From positions 3,635,001 through 3,699,000 of the forward strand of contig NZ_CP048106.1 of NCBI RefSeq assembly GCF_010092985.1: a stretch of 64,000 nucleotides of DNA, given 5' to 3'. The notes under the pieces were generated by a model. That model was given only the letters and a program-made list of their open reading frames with translations, made no database searches and had not been told where the DNA came from. A program made the position numbers and the translations under genes. This document shows, in pieces, positions 19,763-28,606 of the stretch (within the stretch, counting starts at the first letter, position 1; each line of letters starts with the position of its first letter). This DNA is from Pontibacter pudoricolor. Its GTDB lineage: Bacteria; Bacteroidota; Bacteroidia; Cytophagales; Hymenobacteraceae.

Positions 19763-20800
19763 GTGGCAGATTACGAAGAACAGGATATAACAGCAGAAGA
19801 TTCGGACGAACTATACGAACACCATCGTATTGTAGTGGATAAAGGGCAGGCGCTGCTCCGTATCGATAAGTTTCTGATGGACAGGCTGGCCAATGTTACC
19901 CGCAACAAACTGCAGGAAGCCATTCGGGCAGAGTCGGTACAGGTAAACGATAAGCCGGTTAAGGTCAGTTATAAGGTAAAGCCGCTGGATGTGATAACTA
20001 TAACGCTGGCGGAGCCTCCCCGTGACACGGATATTGTGCCGGAGAATATTCCGCTGACTATAGTTTATGAAGATGAGGAGTTGCTACTGGTAAACAAACA
20101 AGCCGGTATGGTGGTGCATCCTGCTTACAACAACTGGACAGGAACACTGGTAAATGCGCTGACTTACTACCTGCAAAACCTGCCTACTGCGCGCAACGGA
20201 GAAGGCCGCCCGGGCCTGGTGCACCGCATCGATAAAGATACTTCCGGGTTACTGGTAATCGCGAAAACGGAGTATGCCATGGCTTTTCTGGCGAAGCAGT
20301 TCTATAATCATACGATAGAGCGTACTTACTACGCTTTAGTGTGGGGAATACCAAAGTCCGACTCCGGAACTATAACCGGGCACGTGGGCCGCAGCGCCAA
20401 AGACCGCAAAGTGATGACCGTTTACCCGGACGGTTCTTACGGCAAGCATGCTGTTACGCATTATAAGGTACTCAGGCGCTTTAAATATGTATCGTTGGTG
20501 CAATGTAACCTCGAAACCGGCAGAACGCACCAGATACGCGCACACATGAAATACATCGGCCACCCACTTTTCTCGGATGCGACCTACGGCGGCGATAAAA
20601 TAGTGTATGGCACCCCAAACGGCTCGTACAAAGCTTTTGTAGATAATGCCATGAAACTGATGCCGCGGCAGGCGCTACATGCCAAATCCTTAGGTTTTAT
20701 ACATCCGGTAACCAAACAGGAGCTGCATTTTAACTCCGACCTTCCCGAAGATTTTACAGCAGTGCTGGAGAAATGGGAGTTGTATGAGAACGAAGCCTAG
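19763..20800 (+). CDS. rluD: RluA/RluD family pseudouridine synthase
   Basis: 345 residues from a GTG start. An N-terminal S4 RNA-binding domain (about 33-85: LRIDKFLMDRLANVTRNKLQ) is followed by the catalytic core with HRIDKDTSGLL, where the Asp is the nucleophile, then RTYYALVWG and GRTHQIRAHM. It modifies uridines of 23S rRNA; RluD (sites 1911/1915/1917) is the best match by domain layout. It has an acidic N-terminal extension of about 20 residues. It is convergent with the next gene over a palindrome-bearing spacer. Confidence 0.9.
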   Translation: MADYEEQDITAEDSDELYEHHRIVVDKGQALLRIDKFLMDRLANVTRNKLQEAIRAESVQVNDKPVKVSYKVKPLDVITITLAEPPRDTDIVPENIPLTIVYEDEELLLVNKQAGMVVHPAYNNWTGTLVNALTYYLQNLPTARNGEGRPGLVHRIDKDTSGLLVIAKTEYAMAFLAKQFYNHTIERTYYALVWGIPKSDSGTITGHVGRSAKDRKVMTVYPDGSYGKHAVTHYKVLRRFKYVSLVQCNLETGRTHQIRAHMKYIGHPLFSDATYGGDKIVYGTPNGSYKAFVDNAMKLMPRQALHAKSLGFIHPVTKQELHFNSDLPEDFTAVLEKWELYENEA

Positions 20801-20802
20801 AA

Positions 20803-20820
20803 CTATAGTTGCAACTATAG
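20803..20820. repeat. 18-bp perfect palindrome built from two TATAGTT half-sites
   Basis: CTATAGTTGCAACTATAG is its own reverse complement and sits 2 bp after the rluD stop, in the 46-bp spacer between convergent genes. It combines a full AACTATAGTT (20801-20810) with an adjoining AACTATAG. Confidence 0.9.
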
Positions 20821-20846
20821 ACCAGACAACAAGCAGCCATTCACCT

Positions 20847-21059
20847 TTAATGCCGCTTGCCAAGTTTATCGTCTTCGTCAATGGTTTTCTGGCCGGGGAT
20901 GATGAGGCGTAATACGAGGTAAACGATTGGAGCTAAGGCAAGAATCAGGACCAACATCAGAATTACTTTCAGCGCCTTCACAAAAACGGAGATGATAATG
21001 GCGGAAAGAATGATGGAAATGGTGAAAAGTACCCAGAAGTTGATGCTTTGCCGGCTCAT
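20847..21059 (-). CDS. Small two-helix membrane protein
   Basis: 70 residues, unrecognised. A short polar N-terminus is followed by two adjacent hydrophobic stretches (about 8-27 and 31-53) and a charged tail PGQKTIDEDDKLGKRH, so it is probably an inner-membrane hairpin protein. It follows the methyltransferase gene by 23 bp on the same strand and may be the last gene of the polyketide cluster, though a link in function is only inferred. Confidence 0.6.
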   Translation of the reverse strand: MSRQSINFWVLFTISIILSAIIISVFVKALKVILMLVLILALAPIVYLVLRLIIPGQKTIDEDDKLGKRH

Positions 21060-21082
21060 GTCTATGTGAGTTGATTTATAGT

Positions 21083-21802
21083 TTATACTTCAGTTTCCGG
21101 GTTTGGTTTGTTTAGCACCAATTGCCACCTGAAAGCCCACATCCAGCGCAGGCTATAGTTGGTAATACCTGCCTGGGCCATTAACTGCTGTAACTCATTT
21201 CTTTTAAAAGCCCGCCACACCGAAAGCGGCGCATCGTGCTGCACTAACCTCGACCCTGAAAAAAGCTTTGTGATGTACTTGATGGAATAATAAGCACACC
21301 AGTGACGATGCAGGTCATTAACTATAACAGCCACTTTTGCCTGGCTGTATAGTTGCCGGAAAAGCTGTACCAACTGCTCATCAGTAAAATGATGGCAGAA
21401 CAGGCTGCAAACTATAATATCGTACTCTTGTCGGGCAAATTCCTGGGAGAAAACATCGTGCTGGGCTATAGTTATGTTGTTATAGTCCTGGCAATGCTGC
21501 CGGGCATAGTTTACCATAAAGTTGTTGGCATCTATTCCGGTTAGCTGCACAGCTATAGTTTTGCGGTTTGCCCATTTGGCTATAGTTGTCAATGTATCGC
21601 CGCCACCGCACCCAATGTCGGCTATAGTTACAGGTTGATTTTTATAGTTGGCAGTTAATTTATCCAGTGCATCCAGCACTACTTTATGCCCGCCCAGCCA
21701 GTTGTTTATTATTTCCAGCTCACGCAGATTTTTCCGCAACTCCTCCCCGGCAAGGGTAAGGTCATCCATTAACTCGGGTTGGTTACTCCGCAGCGCCAGC
21801 AT
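21083..21802 (-). CDS. SAM-dependent methyltransferase of the type III PKS cluster
   Basis: 239 residues, class I Rossmann methyltransferase. Motif I is VTIADIGCGGGDTLTTIAKW near residue 60, and motif post-I is QLTGIDANNFMVNYA. IIVCSLFCHHFTDEQL resembles small-molecule O- or C-methyltransferases. It overlaps the upstream polyketide synthase gene by 20 bp, so the two are translationally coupled and it very likely methylates the polyketide product. The coding strand is crowded with AACTATA/TATAGTT (about ten in 720 bp). Confidence 0.85.
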   Translation of the reverse strand: MLALRSNQPELMDDLTLAGEELRKNLRELEIINNWLGGHKVVLDALDKLTANYKNQPVTIADIGCGGGDTLTTIAKWANRKTIAVQLTGIDANNFMVNYARQHCQDYNNITIAQHDVFSQEFARQEYDIIVCSLFCHHFTDEQLVQLFRQLYSQAKVAVIVNDLHRHWCAYYSIKYITKLFSGSRLVQHDAPLSVWRAFKRNELQQLMAQAGITNYSLRWMWAFRWQLVLNKPNPETEV

Positions 21803-22904
21803 AATGTACCTTTAGTAACATCGATTCCAGGGTCAGGCCGGGGCCGAAGGCAAAGCTCAGCACAGGTTCATCTTTCTCCTCCCGCGTCAGGTTATCCATC
21901 AGGGCTTTCAACACAAACAGCACCGTTGCCGACGACATATTCCCGAAATCGCGGAGTACCTGGTAGGCGTAGCGGTTGTCGTTGCGGGTCATACCAAGTT
22001 CCTGCTCTATCACTTCCAGTATGCGGCGGCCGCCCGGGTGAATGGCGAATAGCTTAACTTCCGATAACGTGGTTTTAAGGCCTTGCAGTAAGCTATCAGT
22101 AAGTTGTTTGATGCCGGATTTTATAAGGTCAGGAACGTAGGATGAAAGCGTCATTTCGAAACCTGTGTTGCCAATGTGCCAGGCCATGTCGCGCTTGCCA
22201 GCCGGGGCCAGGTCGCAGTGGAAAGACTGTAGTTCCAGGCTCATCTGGTTGCACGGCTTGCCCTGCATCAGCACGGCTGCGGCACCATCTCCAAATAAAG
22301 CATTCGATATAAGATGATCCTCGTCTGGGTTATTCTGAAAATGGATGGTGCAGATCTCAGTACAAACCAGCAACACATTGGCGTCCGGATTAGCTTTGCA
22401 GATGGCATCGGCAAGTTTTATGGCGTTAAAAGCGGCATAGCAACCCATAAAATTTACAGCGGTGCGCTGTACCGTTGCCGGTAGTTCAAGCCGCTCCACC
22501 AGTTCAATATCCAGGCCGGGCGCATACATGCCGGTACAGCTAACAGTTATAAGGTGCGTGATGTCGGAGAGTGCTATAGTTGGAGTCTGTTCCAAACAGT
22601 TACGAACCGCCTTTTCAGAAAGATCCACTGCGTGGTGTTTGTACACATCCATGCGTTGTTGCACCGTCGGGAAAGGCGCTAAAGTTGGGGTATTCGGATA
22701 AAAGGTGAAATCTCCGTTCTGGCGGGTATAATCCTGTAACACACTATAGCGCTGGCCTATGCCCGAGACGCGGTAAAGGGCTTTTAGCTTGCGGGTGTCC
22801 TGCTCTCCGAACTGTAGTGCACTGGCCATGAAATCAGCTACCTGCATCTGTGGTATTACATGTGGAGGGTTAGCCGTTCCGATGGCGCAAATGTAGCTTT
22901 TCAT
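21783..22904 (-). CDS. Type III polyketide synthase (chalcone/stilbene synthase family)
   Basis: 373 residues. A homodimeric ketosynthase that extends an acyl-CoA with malonyl-CoA and cyclises it. The triad is visible: Cys155 in FMGCYAAFN, His289 in FAIHPGG, Asn322 in FGNMSSAT. GFGPGLTLES at the C-terminus reads here as AFGPGLTLES, the usual active-site-scaffold loop. With a flavoprotein upstream and a methyltransferase overlapping downstream, it resembles the Streptomyces srsABC layout that makes methylated alkylresorcinol/alkylquinone phenolic lipids. The product type is inference. Confidence 0.93.
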   Translation of the reverse strand: MKSYICAIGTANPPHVIPQMQVADFMASALQFGEQDTRKLKALYRVSGIGQRYSVLQDYTRQNGDFTFYPNTPTLAPFPTVQQRMDVYKHHAVDLSEKAVRNCLEQTPTIALSDITHLITVSCTGMYAPGLDIELVERLELPATVQRTAVNFMGCYAAFNAIKLADAICKANPDANVLLVCTEICTIHFQNNPDEDHLISNALFGDGAAAVLMQGKPCNQMSLELQSFHCDLAPAGKRDMAWHIGNTGFEMTLSSYVPDLIKSGIKQLTDSLLQGLKTTLSEVKLFAIHPGGRRILEVIEQELGMTRNDNRYAYQVLRDFGNMSSATVLFVLKALMDNLTREEKDEPVLSFAFGPGLTLESMLLKVHYAGAAE

Positions 22905-22995
22905 GCAGGTTTTTGTGAGGGATATACGAACGATTCTATAGTTGCCTGTTGTACGAATGCGCCTGTATATTAGATGTAATGCCGCTGAACTATAG

Positions 22996-24183
22996 TTAGA
23001 AAGGTGCTCCGTGGGTCTGGCGCATTAAGAGCTGTACGGCAGAAGGCAGGTGTTTCAGCGTTTTTACAGTTACTTCAGAAAGAACAGGGTGGCCAAATAA
23101 ATGCTGTATCGTTCGGCCAAGTTGCAGGCGGTTGGCAAATTGCTTTTTCCAGGCGTGGCTATAGTTGGCTTCGAGTTGCTGCCGGTTACGGCCGTTTTTA
23201 AAATACAGCGTGGTGTGCTCTGCTGCCAGCTTTCCTGCGTGTATCGCCATGGCCATGCCGTTTCCGCAAAGCGGGGTTATCATACCGGCTGCGTCGCCGC
23301 ACATCAGCATATGGTTCTCTGTACAGGTTTTAGTAGCAAACGATATTTCGTTGATCACTTCGGGCTGGGCATATAAAAACTCCGCTTCGGTAAAGACCCG
23401 GTGCAGGTGCGGGTTTTGGTATAGTACGGCCTGCTCCATGGCGGCTATAGTTCCGTGCTGCTTCAGGTTTTGGCGGGTAGTAAGATAGCAAAAGCAATAG
23501 GTGTCATTTTCAACAGCCGAGATGCCTGCGTAACCGTCTTTAAAGTTATGAAGCGAAATGACGTCTTTCGGCTGATCATGCTTTACGTGGTACTTCACGC
23601 CGATATAGGGAGAGCGCTTTGCAAAGAAACGGCGGTCCAGTTGCCGGTCTAAAGTAGCTCGTTTGCCATAAGCGCCAAGAACTATAGTTGCTGTAAGCTC
23701 CTGCCCGTTACTTAACTTCAGCATGAATCTGTCATCCCTGAAAACAACATCCTGCACTGCCGTGTTTAAATTAAAAGTAACGCCCTTTTTTTCAGCTAGT
23801 TGATGTAAGTAATTATCCAGCGTAAACCTGCTGATTCCGAAGCCGCCAAGGTCGAGATTGGTTTCTAAACTATAGCCGGAAGGAGCGGTAAGCTGGAAGC
23901 GGTTGATACGGGCAGGTTGCAGCTGACTTATGTCGGCTCCGAGGCTTCTAAGGTAAGGCAGCACCTCGTTAGAAACATATTCGCCGCATACCCGATGGAA
24001 GGGGTAAGCTTTCTTTTCGATAAGGAGCACCTGTATGCCCTGCTGTGCCAGAAAAAGTGCGCTGGTGAGCCCTGCAAGCCCACCTCCCACAACTATAACA
24101 GGCCAGTCAGGTGTATTTGATTTATGCAAAACAGGGGTTGCTAAAATTTGGTGAATGCCCCACTTTTGGAGGGTATAATGCAA
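22996..24183 (-). CDS. FAD-dependent oxidoreductase of the type III PKS cluster
   Basis: 395 residues, geranylgeranyl-reductase/aromatic hydroxylase-like flavoprotein. The FAD-binding motif VVGGGLAGLTSALFLAQQG starts near residue 31. CGEYVSNEVLPYL, GAYGKRATLD and the second FAD block LMCGDAAGMITPLCGNGM are present. The first 25 residues are not part of the fold and the true start may be later. It probably hydroxylates or oxidises the ring made by the downstream polyketide synthase, by analogy with SrsC. It is 91 bp upstream of that gene on the same strand. Confidence 0.85.
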   Translation of the reverse strand: MHYTLQKWGIHQILATPVLHKSNTPDWPVIVVGGGLAGLTSALFLAQQGIQVLLIEKKAYPFHRVCGEYVSNEVLPYLRSLGADISQLQPARINRFQLTAPSGYSLETNLDLGGFGISRFTLDNYLHQLAEKKGVTFNLNTAVQDVVFRDDRFMLKLSNGQELTATIVLGAYGKRATLDRQLDRRFFAKRSPYIGVKYHVKHDQPKDVISLHNFKDGYAGISAVENDTYCFCYLTTRQNLKQHGTIAAMEQAVLYQNPHLHRVFTEAEFLYAQPEVINEISFATKTCTENHMLMCGDAAGMITPLCGNGMAMAIHAGKLAAEHTTLYFKNGRNRQQLEANYSHAWKKQFANRLQLGRTIQHLFGHPVLSEVTVKTLKHLPSAVQLLMRQTHGAPF

Positions 24184-24267
24184 TAACTATTTAAAAGCTT
24201 GCTCGTTTTAATAAATGGAACGACTTTTGTAATTCCCTTACGTAGAAATACATGTTAACGACTCTCT

Positions 24268-24642
24268 ATGAAACAATTTATACTTACGATTTTAGTGACT
24301 TTTTCGATGCTGGCAGCGCAGGCGCAGGAACAACCCACCGGGCAGAAAGCAGAGAAAGAGAAAACGCTTACGGTAGGCCAGGATGAAAAGGATTTTACGA
24401 TATATCCTAACCCGAGCAATGGGGTATTCACCGTGTCACTTGCCAACATGACTTCAAAAAAAGCAGACCTGCGGATTATGAACGTTATTGGCAATGAGAT
24501 CTATCACGAAACGTTAACCCGCGACAATTCAACGCTTTCTACAACAATAGACCTGAGCCGCTATTCCAAGGCAAAAGGCTTATACTATGTAAAACTGGAA
24601 ACGGATAATTTTAGTGTGGTGCGTCGTGTAATAGTACGATAA
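24268..24642 (+). CDS. Minimal T9SS type A sorting-domain protein
   Basis: 124 residues: a signal peptide (to AQAQ), a 25-residue charged linker, and then only a T9SS type A C-terminal sorting domain (YPNPSNGVFTVSL at about 47, YYVKLETDNFSVVRRVIVR at the end). Such domains normally direct a larger passenger through the type IX secretion system and are cleaved off or anchored at the surface. Here there is essentially no passenger. It may be a surface peptide, a decoy, or the remainder of a shortened cargo gene. It is monocistronic with its own terminator. Confidence 0.85.
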   Translation: MKQFILTILVTFSMLAAQAQEQPTGQKAEKEKTLTVGQDEKDFTIYPNPSNGVFTVSLANMTSKKADLRIMNVIGNEIYHETLTRDNSTLSTTIDLSRYSKAKGLYYVKLETDNFSVVRRVIVR

Positions 24643-24662
24643 ATAACTGCAGAAAAAACAGA

Positions 24663-24699
24663 AGCGGCAGTCTCTTAAAACGAGCCTGCCGCTTTTTTT
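24663..24699 (+). terminator. Intrinsic terminator after the sorting-domain gene
   Basis: AGCGGCAG (24663-24670) pairs with CTGCCGCT (24686-24693), extended by CTC/GAG inside, followed by TTTTTTT. Confidence 0.9.
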
Positions 24700-24763
24700 G
24701 TGCTTATTGTCTTTAAAAGCACACATTTCCCTAAATTTACCGCACACAAACATTTCAGATCAG

Positions 24764-25783
24764 ATGCAACACTTCAATTACCTGTTCCGCGTTCTTCCAC
24801 TTTTACTGGTGCTTACCACAGCCTGTAAAAAGCCCTTCGAAGCAACTAAGGTTAAGCCCGTCGAAACGATAGCCTTCGGGTCTTGTAACCGCCAGGATCT
24901 GCCACAGGTTATATGGCCGGCTGTAAACCAGCACAACCCCGATGTGTGGGTGTGGCTGGGCGATAACATATATGGCGACTCGGAGAACATGGATGTGCTG
25001 AAGCAGAAGTATGACATGGTACTGCAGGAGCCGGAGTACAAACAGTTACAGGCAAATGCTAACATAATAGGAACCTGGGACGATCACGACTATGGCCTGA
25101 ACGATGGCGGTAAAGAATTTAAAATGCGTGAACAAAGCCAGCAACTCTTCTGGGATTTTATAGGCGAGCCCGCCGATAGCCCACGCCGCAAACAGCAGGG
25201 CGTTTATAGTTCGCATACCTATGGCCCCGCGGGCAAGCAGGTAAAAGTTATTTTGCTGGACAGCCGTTACCACCGCGATTCGCTGGCCCGCATAAACAAA
25301 GTATACCAGACAAACTATACCGGTGATATGCTTGGCGAAGAACAATGGAAGTGGCTCGAAAATGAACTGCGCAACAGCAAAGCGCAGATTAACATTATCG
25401 GCAATGGCATACAGGTATTGCCCGAAGAGCAGGTGTTTGAGAAATGGGCCAACTTCCCGGCATCCCGTAAAAGATTGCTGGATATGATTGTAGCTACCAA
25501 AGCACCGGGTGTCATATTGCTGAGCGGCGATCGTCATATTGCAGAGATATCTAAAACCGAATTGCCCGGCATGAACTACCCGCTTTACGAAATAACCAGC
25601 AGTGGCATGACGCACGTGTATAGCGGCAGCAATGTAGAGCCAAACAAGTATCGCGTAGGTGACCTGGTGAACAAGCTTAACTTCGGGGTGCTGCAGTTTA
25701 ACTGGGGTGATAAGGTGCAGGTAGAGATGCTGATAAAAGGAAAAGATAACGAAACTTACGTGCACGAAAAGGCAGTGTATTAG
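24764..25783 (+). CDS. PhoD-like alkaline phosphatase family lipoprotein
   Basis: 339 residues from ATG 24764, chosen because it gives a clean lipoprotein signal (LLLVLTTAC, lipid Cys near residue 21); an ATG at 24698 adds 22 residues before it. The PhoD-like metallophosphatase pattern is clear: AFGSCNRQDLP, WVWLGDNIYGD, GTWDDHDYGLNDGG and LLSGDRHIAEIS, which supply metal ligands. It probably hydrolyses phosphodiesters or phosphomonoesters at the periplasmic or outer-membrane face. It has its own terminator. Confidence 0.9.
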   Translation: MQHFNYLFRVLPLLLVLTTACKKPFEATKVKPVETIAFGSCNRQDLPQVIWPAVNQHNPDVWVWLGDNIYGDSENMDVLKQKYDMVLQEPEYKQLQANANIIGTWDDHDYGLNDGGKEFKMREQSQQLFWDFIGEPADSPRRKQQGVYSSHTYGPAGKQVKVILLDSRYHRDSLARINKVYQTNYTGDMLGEEQWKWLENELRNSKAQINIIGNGIQVLPEEQVFEKWANFPASRKRLLDMIVATKAPGVILLSGDRHIAEISKTELPGMNYPLYEITSSGMTHVYSGSNVEPNKYRVGDLVNKLNFGVLQFNWGDKVQVEMLIKGKDNETYVHEKAVY

Positions 25784-25810
25784 TTACTTAGCATAAATCT
25801 ATAGTTGCGG

Positions 25811-25842
25811 GCGGCCGGCTTTAAAAAGCTGGCCGCTTTTTT
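25811..25842 (+). terminator. Intrinsic terminator after the PhoD-like gene
   Basis: GCGGCCGGCTT (25811-25821) pairs with AAGCTGGCCGC (25826-25836), one mismatch-type pair, followed by TTTTTT. Confidence 0.9.
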
Positions 25843-25915
25843 GTTATATCCCTGTAAGCAATTAAACCTTACGGCAAAACAGCTGTCAAACAATCAAAAT
25901 TTAAAACGAACAGAC

Positions 25916-26374
25916 ATGAAGACTAACATCATCCTTAAAAAACTTTTTGTACTGGGCTTAGGTGTTTTCCTTTCGGTAGGAGCCATGGCGCAGGACCAGC
26001 AGCAAGGTACTCCGAGAAAGCAGCTGACGCCGGCTGAGCGCCAGGAAAAAATGCTGGAGAACTATAAAAAGAACCTGAACCTAACCGACGCGCAGGCTAA
26101 AAAATTAAAAGCCATTCAGGAAGACAGAGTAAAAAATATGCAGGCCATCCGTAACGACCAGAACCTGACCCGCGATGCAAAGCGTGAGAAGATGAAAGCG
26201 TTACATACCAGCAAGCAGCAGGAAATTACAGCCATTTTAAATGCAGAGCAGAAGCAGAAATTTGCAGAGATGCAGGCTAAAAGAGAAACCCGTAAAAGTG
26301 AAATGCAAGGCAAGCGCGGCGACCACCGTAAAGGCGGCAAAATGAAGCAGCATAAAATGCAGCGCAGCAATTAA
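25916..26374 (+). CDS. Small exported Lys/Gln-rich protein (DUF4890/Spy-like)
   Basis: 152 residues from ATG 25916, preferred because it opens a proper signal peptide (KKLFVLGLGVFLSVGAMAQ); a longer frame from 25805 would run through the preceding terminator. The mature part is helical and very basic: LTPAERQEKMLENYKKNLNL and LTDAQAKKLKAIQEDRVKN, with an EQKQKFAEMQAKRE helix, ending in a His/Lys/Met-rich tail. The layout resembles Spy/CpxP-type LTxxQ periplasmic proteins and Bacteroidota DUF4890. A role in envelope stress or metal binding is possible but not shown. Confidence 0.75.
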   Translation: MKTNIILKKLFVLGLGVFLSVGAMAQDQQQGTPRKQLTPAERQEKMLENYKKNLNLTDAQAKKLKAIQEDRVKNMQAIRNDQNLTRDAKREKMKALHTSKQQEITAILNAEQKQKFAEMQAKRETRKSEMQGKRGDHRKGGKMKQHKMQRSN

Positions 26375-26412
26375 GTTTTTTATCTGAGCGGTAGCTTATA
26401 GATTAAGTTTGT

Positions 26413-26450
26413 AAAAAATCTCCCCGATACATCATCCGGGAGATTTTTTT
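26413..26450. terminator. Bidirectional terminator
   Basis: AAAAAATCTCCC (26413-26424) and GGGAGATTTTTT (26438-26449) form a long stem flanked by A and T runs on both sides. It serves the plus-strand gene ending at 26374 and the minus-strand gene ending at 26455. Confidence 0.88.
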
Positions 26451-26454
26451 ATAG

Positions 26455-26799
26455 TTATAGTTGCTCAGGCAAAATGGCTTTAGAAATATAGCCTGTATAC
26501 GTCTCAGCATTTTTACTTAGTCGTACTTTTACAAACAGCGCATCTGTAGTATCCAGAAGTTGAACCTGCTGCGCTGTATCGAAGTGAGCTATAGTTGGGC
26601 TGTTAAAGTCCGGTTCGCTGTAAAGTATACCACCTATCAACGGCTTGGTTACCGACAATACATCATCTGGCAGCGGAGTTGGCTTACCGGCTTCGCTGGC
26701 TATAGTTGCTTCTGATATATTTTGCGCCTCTCCGTCGGGTTGGCAGGCCTGGCAAACTATAGTTGCAGCTATGATTAATGCGTTTGCCAGTTTCTGCAT
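26455..26799 (-). CDS. Exported SH3-like domain protein
   Basis: 114 residues. The hydrophobic N-terminus ends near VCQACQPDG, which could be a lipoprotein signal, although the -3 position is Cys rather than Leu or Val. Residues 55-112 look like a bacterial SH3 domain (GGILYSEPDFNSP, VQLLDTTDALFVKVRL, YTGYISKAIL). It probably binds cell wall or protein in the periplasm. Unnamed family. Full AACTATAGTT at 26755-26764 lies in its signal peptide region. Confidence 0.65.
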   Translation of the reverse strand: MQKLANALIIAATIVCQACQPDGEAQNISEATIASEAGKPTPLPDDVLSVTKPLIGGILYSEPDFNSPTIAHFDTAQQVQLLDTTDALFVKVRLSKNAETYTGYISKAILPEQL

Positions 26800-26893
26800 A
26801 GCGGGTGGTTAACTGAAAAATGAACTTGTAACTTCTTTAAGTAGAGGTTTTTGGAAATTACGGTTTCACCCCGGCCAGGGTTAGTTTTTAGCG

Positions 26894-27916
<1,023 letters not shown>

Positions 27917-27997
27917 GTTCGTTTTTTGAAATATAGTTACCTGATTTACTATAGTGCAACTGGTGCAGCTATAAAACAGGCTGTTTTGATTAACAAA

Positions 27998-28522
27998 CTA
28001 TAGTTGGTTTGGTTTTACATTTTGCAGAACAGACCCGCTCCCATCTTCTGTTTTCTGTATAACACTCAGGTTGCCTTGCGTCTCCAGCACCACGGCATCT
28101 ACATTGTGTACGTTTCCTATTCCCTGGCTTCTTATGGCCGCCAGAATTTCTTCTTTAGTAATCCGTTCGCGCTGCATATCCTCTTCCATAAACTTTCCCT
28201 TATAAAGGAGTAATGCCGGCTGTGCCTTTACGAGGTGCTGTATTTTCTCTGACCGTACCGAAAGCCAGGTGATACTATACTGTAAGAAAATAAGCAGTGC
28301 GAAAGCCGCAGTCCCATCTGCCAGTGTTACATCTTTCGATAAAAGCATGGTTGCCAGCGTAGACCCCAACGCTATAGTCACCACAAAATCAAAGGCGTTC
28401 ATTTTAGAGAGCGTCCGTTTTCCCGATAGCCTGAGCTGCAGCATAAGCACAACATACGATAACAGGCCTATGCCCAGTGTGCGGAATAAACTTGTCCAGC
28501 TATCAAATATAAACTGTTCCAT
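27998..28522 (-). CDS. DUF421 (YetF-like) membrane protein
   Basis: 174 residues. Three hydrophobic segments in the first 90 residues (LGIGLLSYVVLMLQL, FDFVVTIALGSTLATMLL, and a third with ALLIFLQYSITWL) are followed by a soluble domain with LLYKGKFMEEDMQRERITKEEILAAIRSQG, the DUF421 signature. In Bacillus, YetF-type proteins influence spore envelope or membrane properties; the role here is unknown. Full AACTATAGTT (27996-28005) spans the stop codon region. Confidence 0.88.
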   Translation of the reverse strand: MEQFIFDSWTSLFRTLGIGLLSYVVLMLQLRLSGKRTLSKMNAFDFVVTIALGSTLATMLLSKDVTLADGTAAFALLIFLQYSITWLSVRSEKIQHLVKAQPALLLYKGKFMEEDMQRERITKEEILAAIRSQGIGNVHNVDAVVLETQGNLSVIQKTEDGSGSVLQNVKPNQL

Positions 28523-28606
28523 AGTGTTAGGTTTTTAGTTTTAGTACCCGACAGGTGGCACATGGGTTATGATCAACTATAAGCTGTAGTTGTTAAGCCT
28601 GATAGT

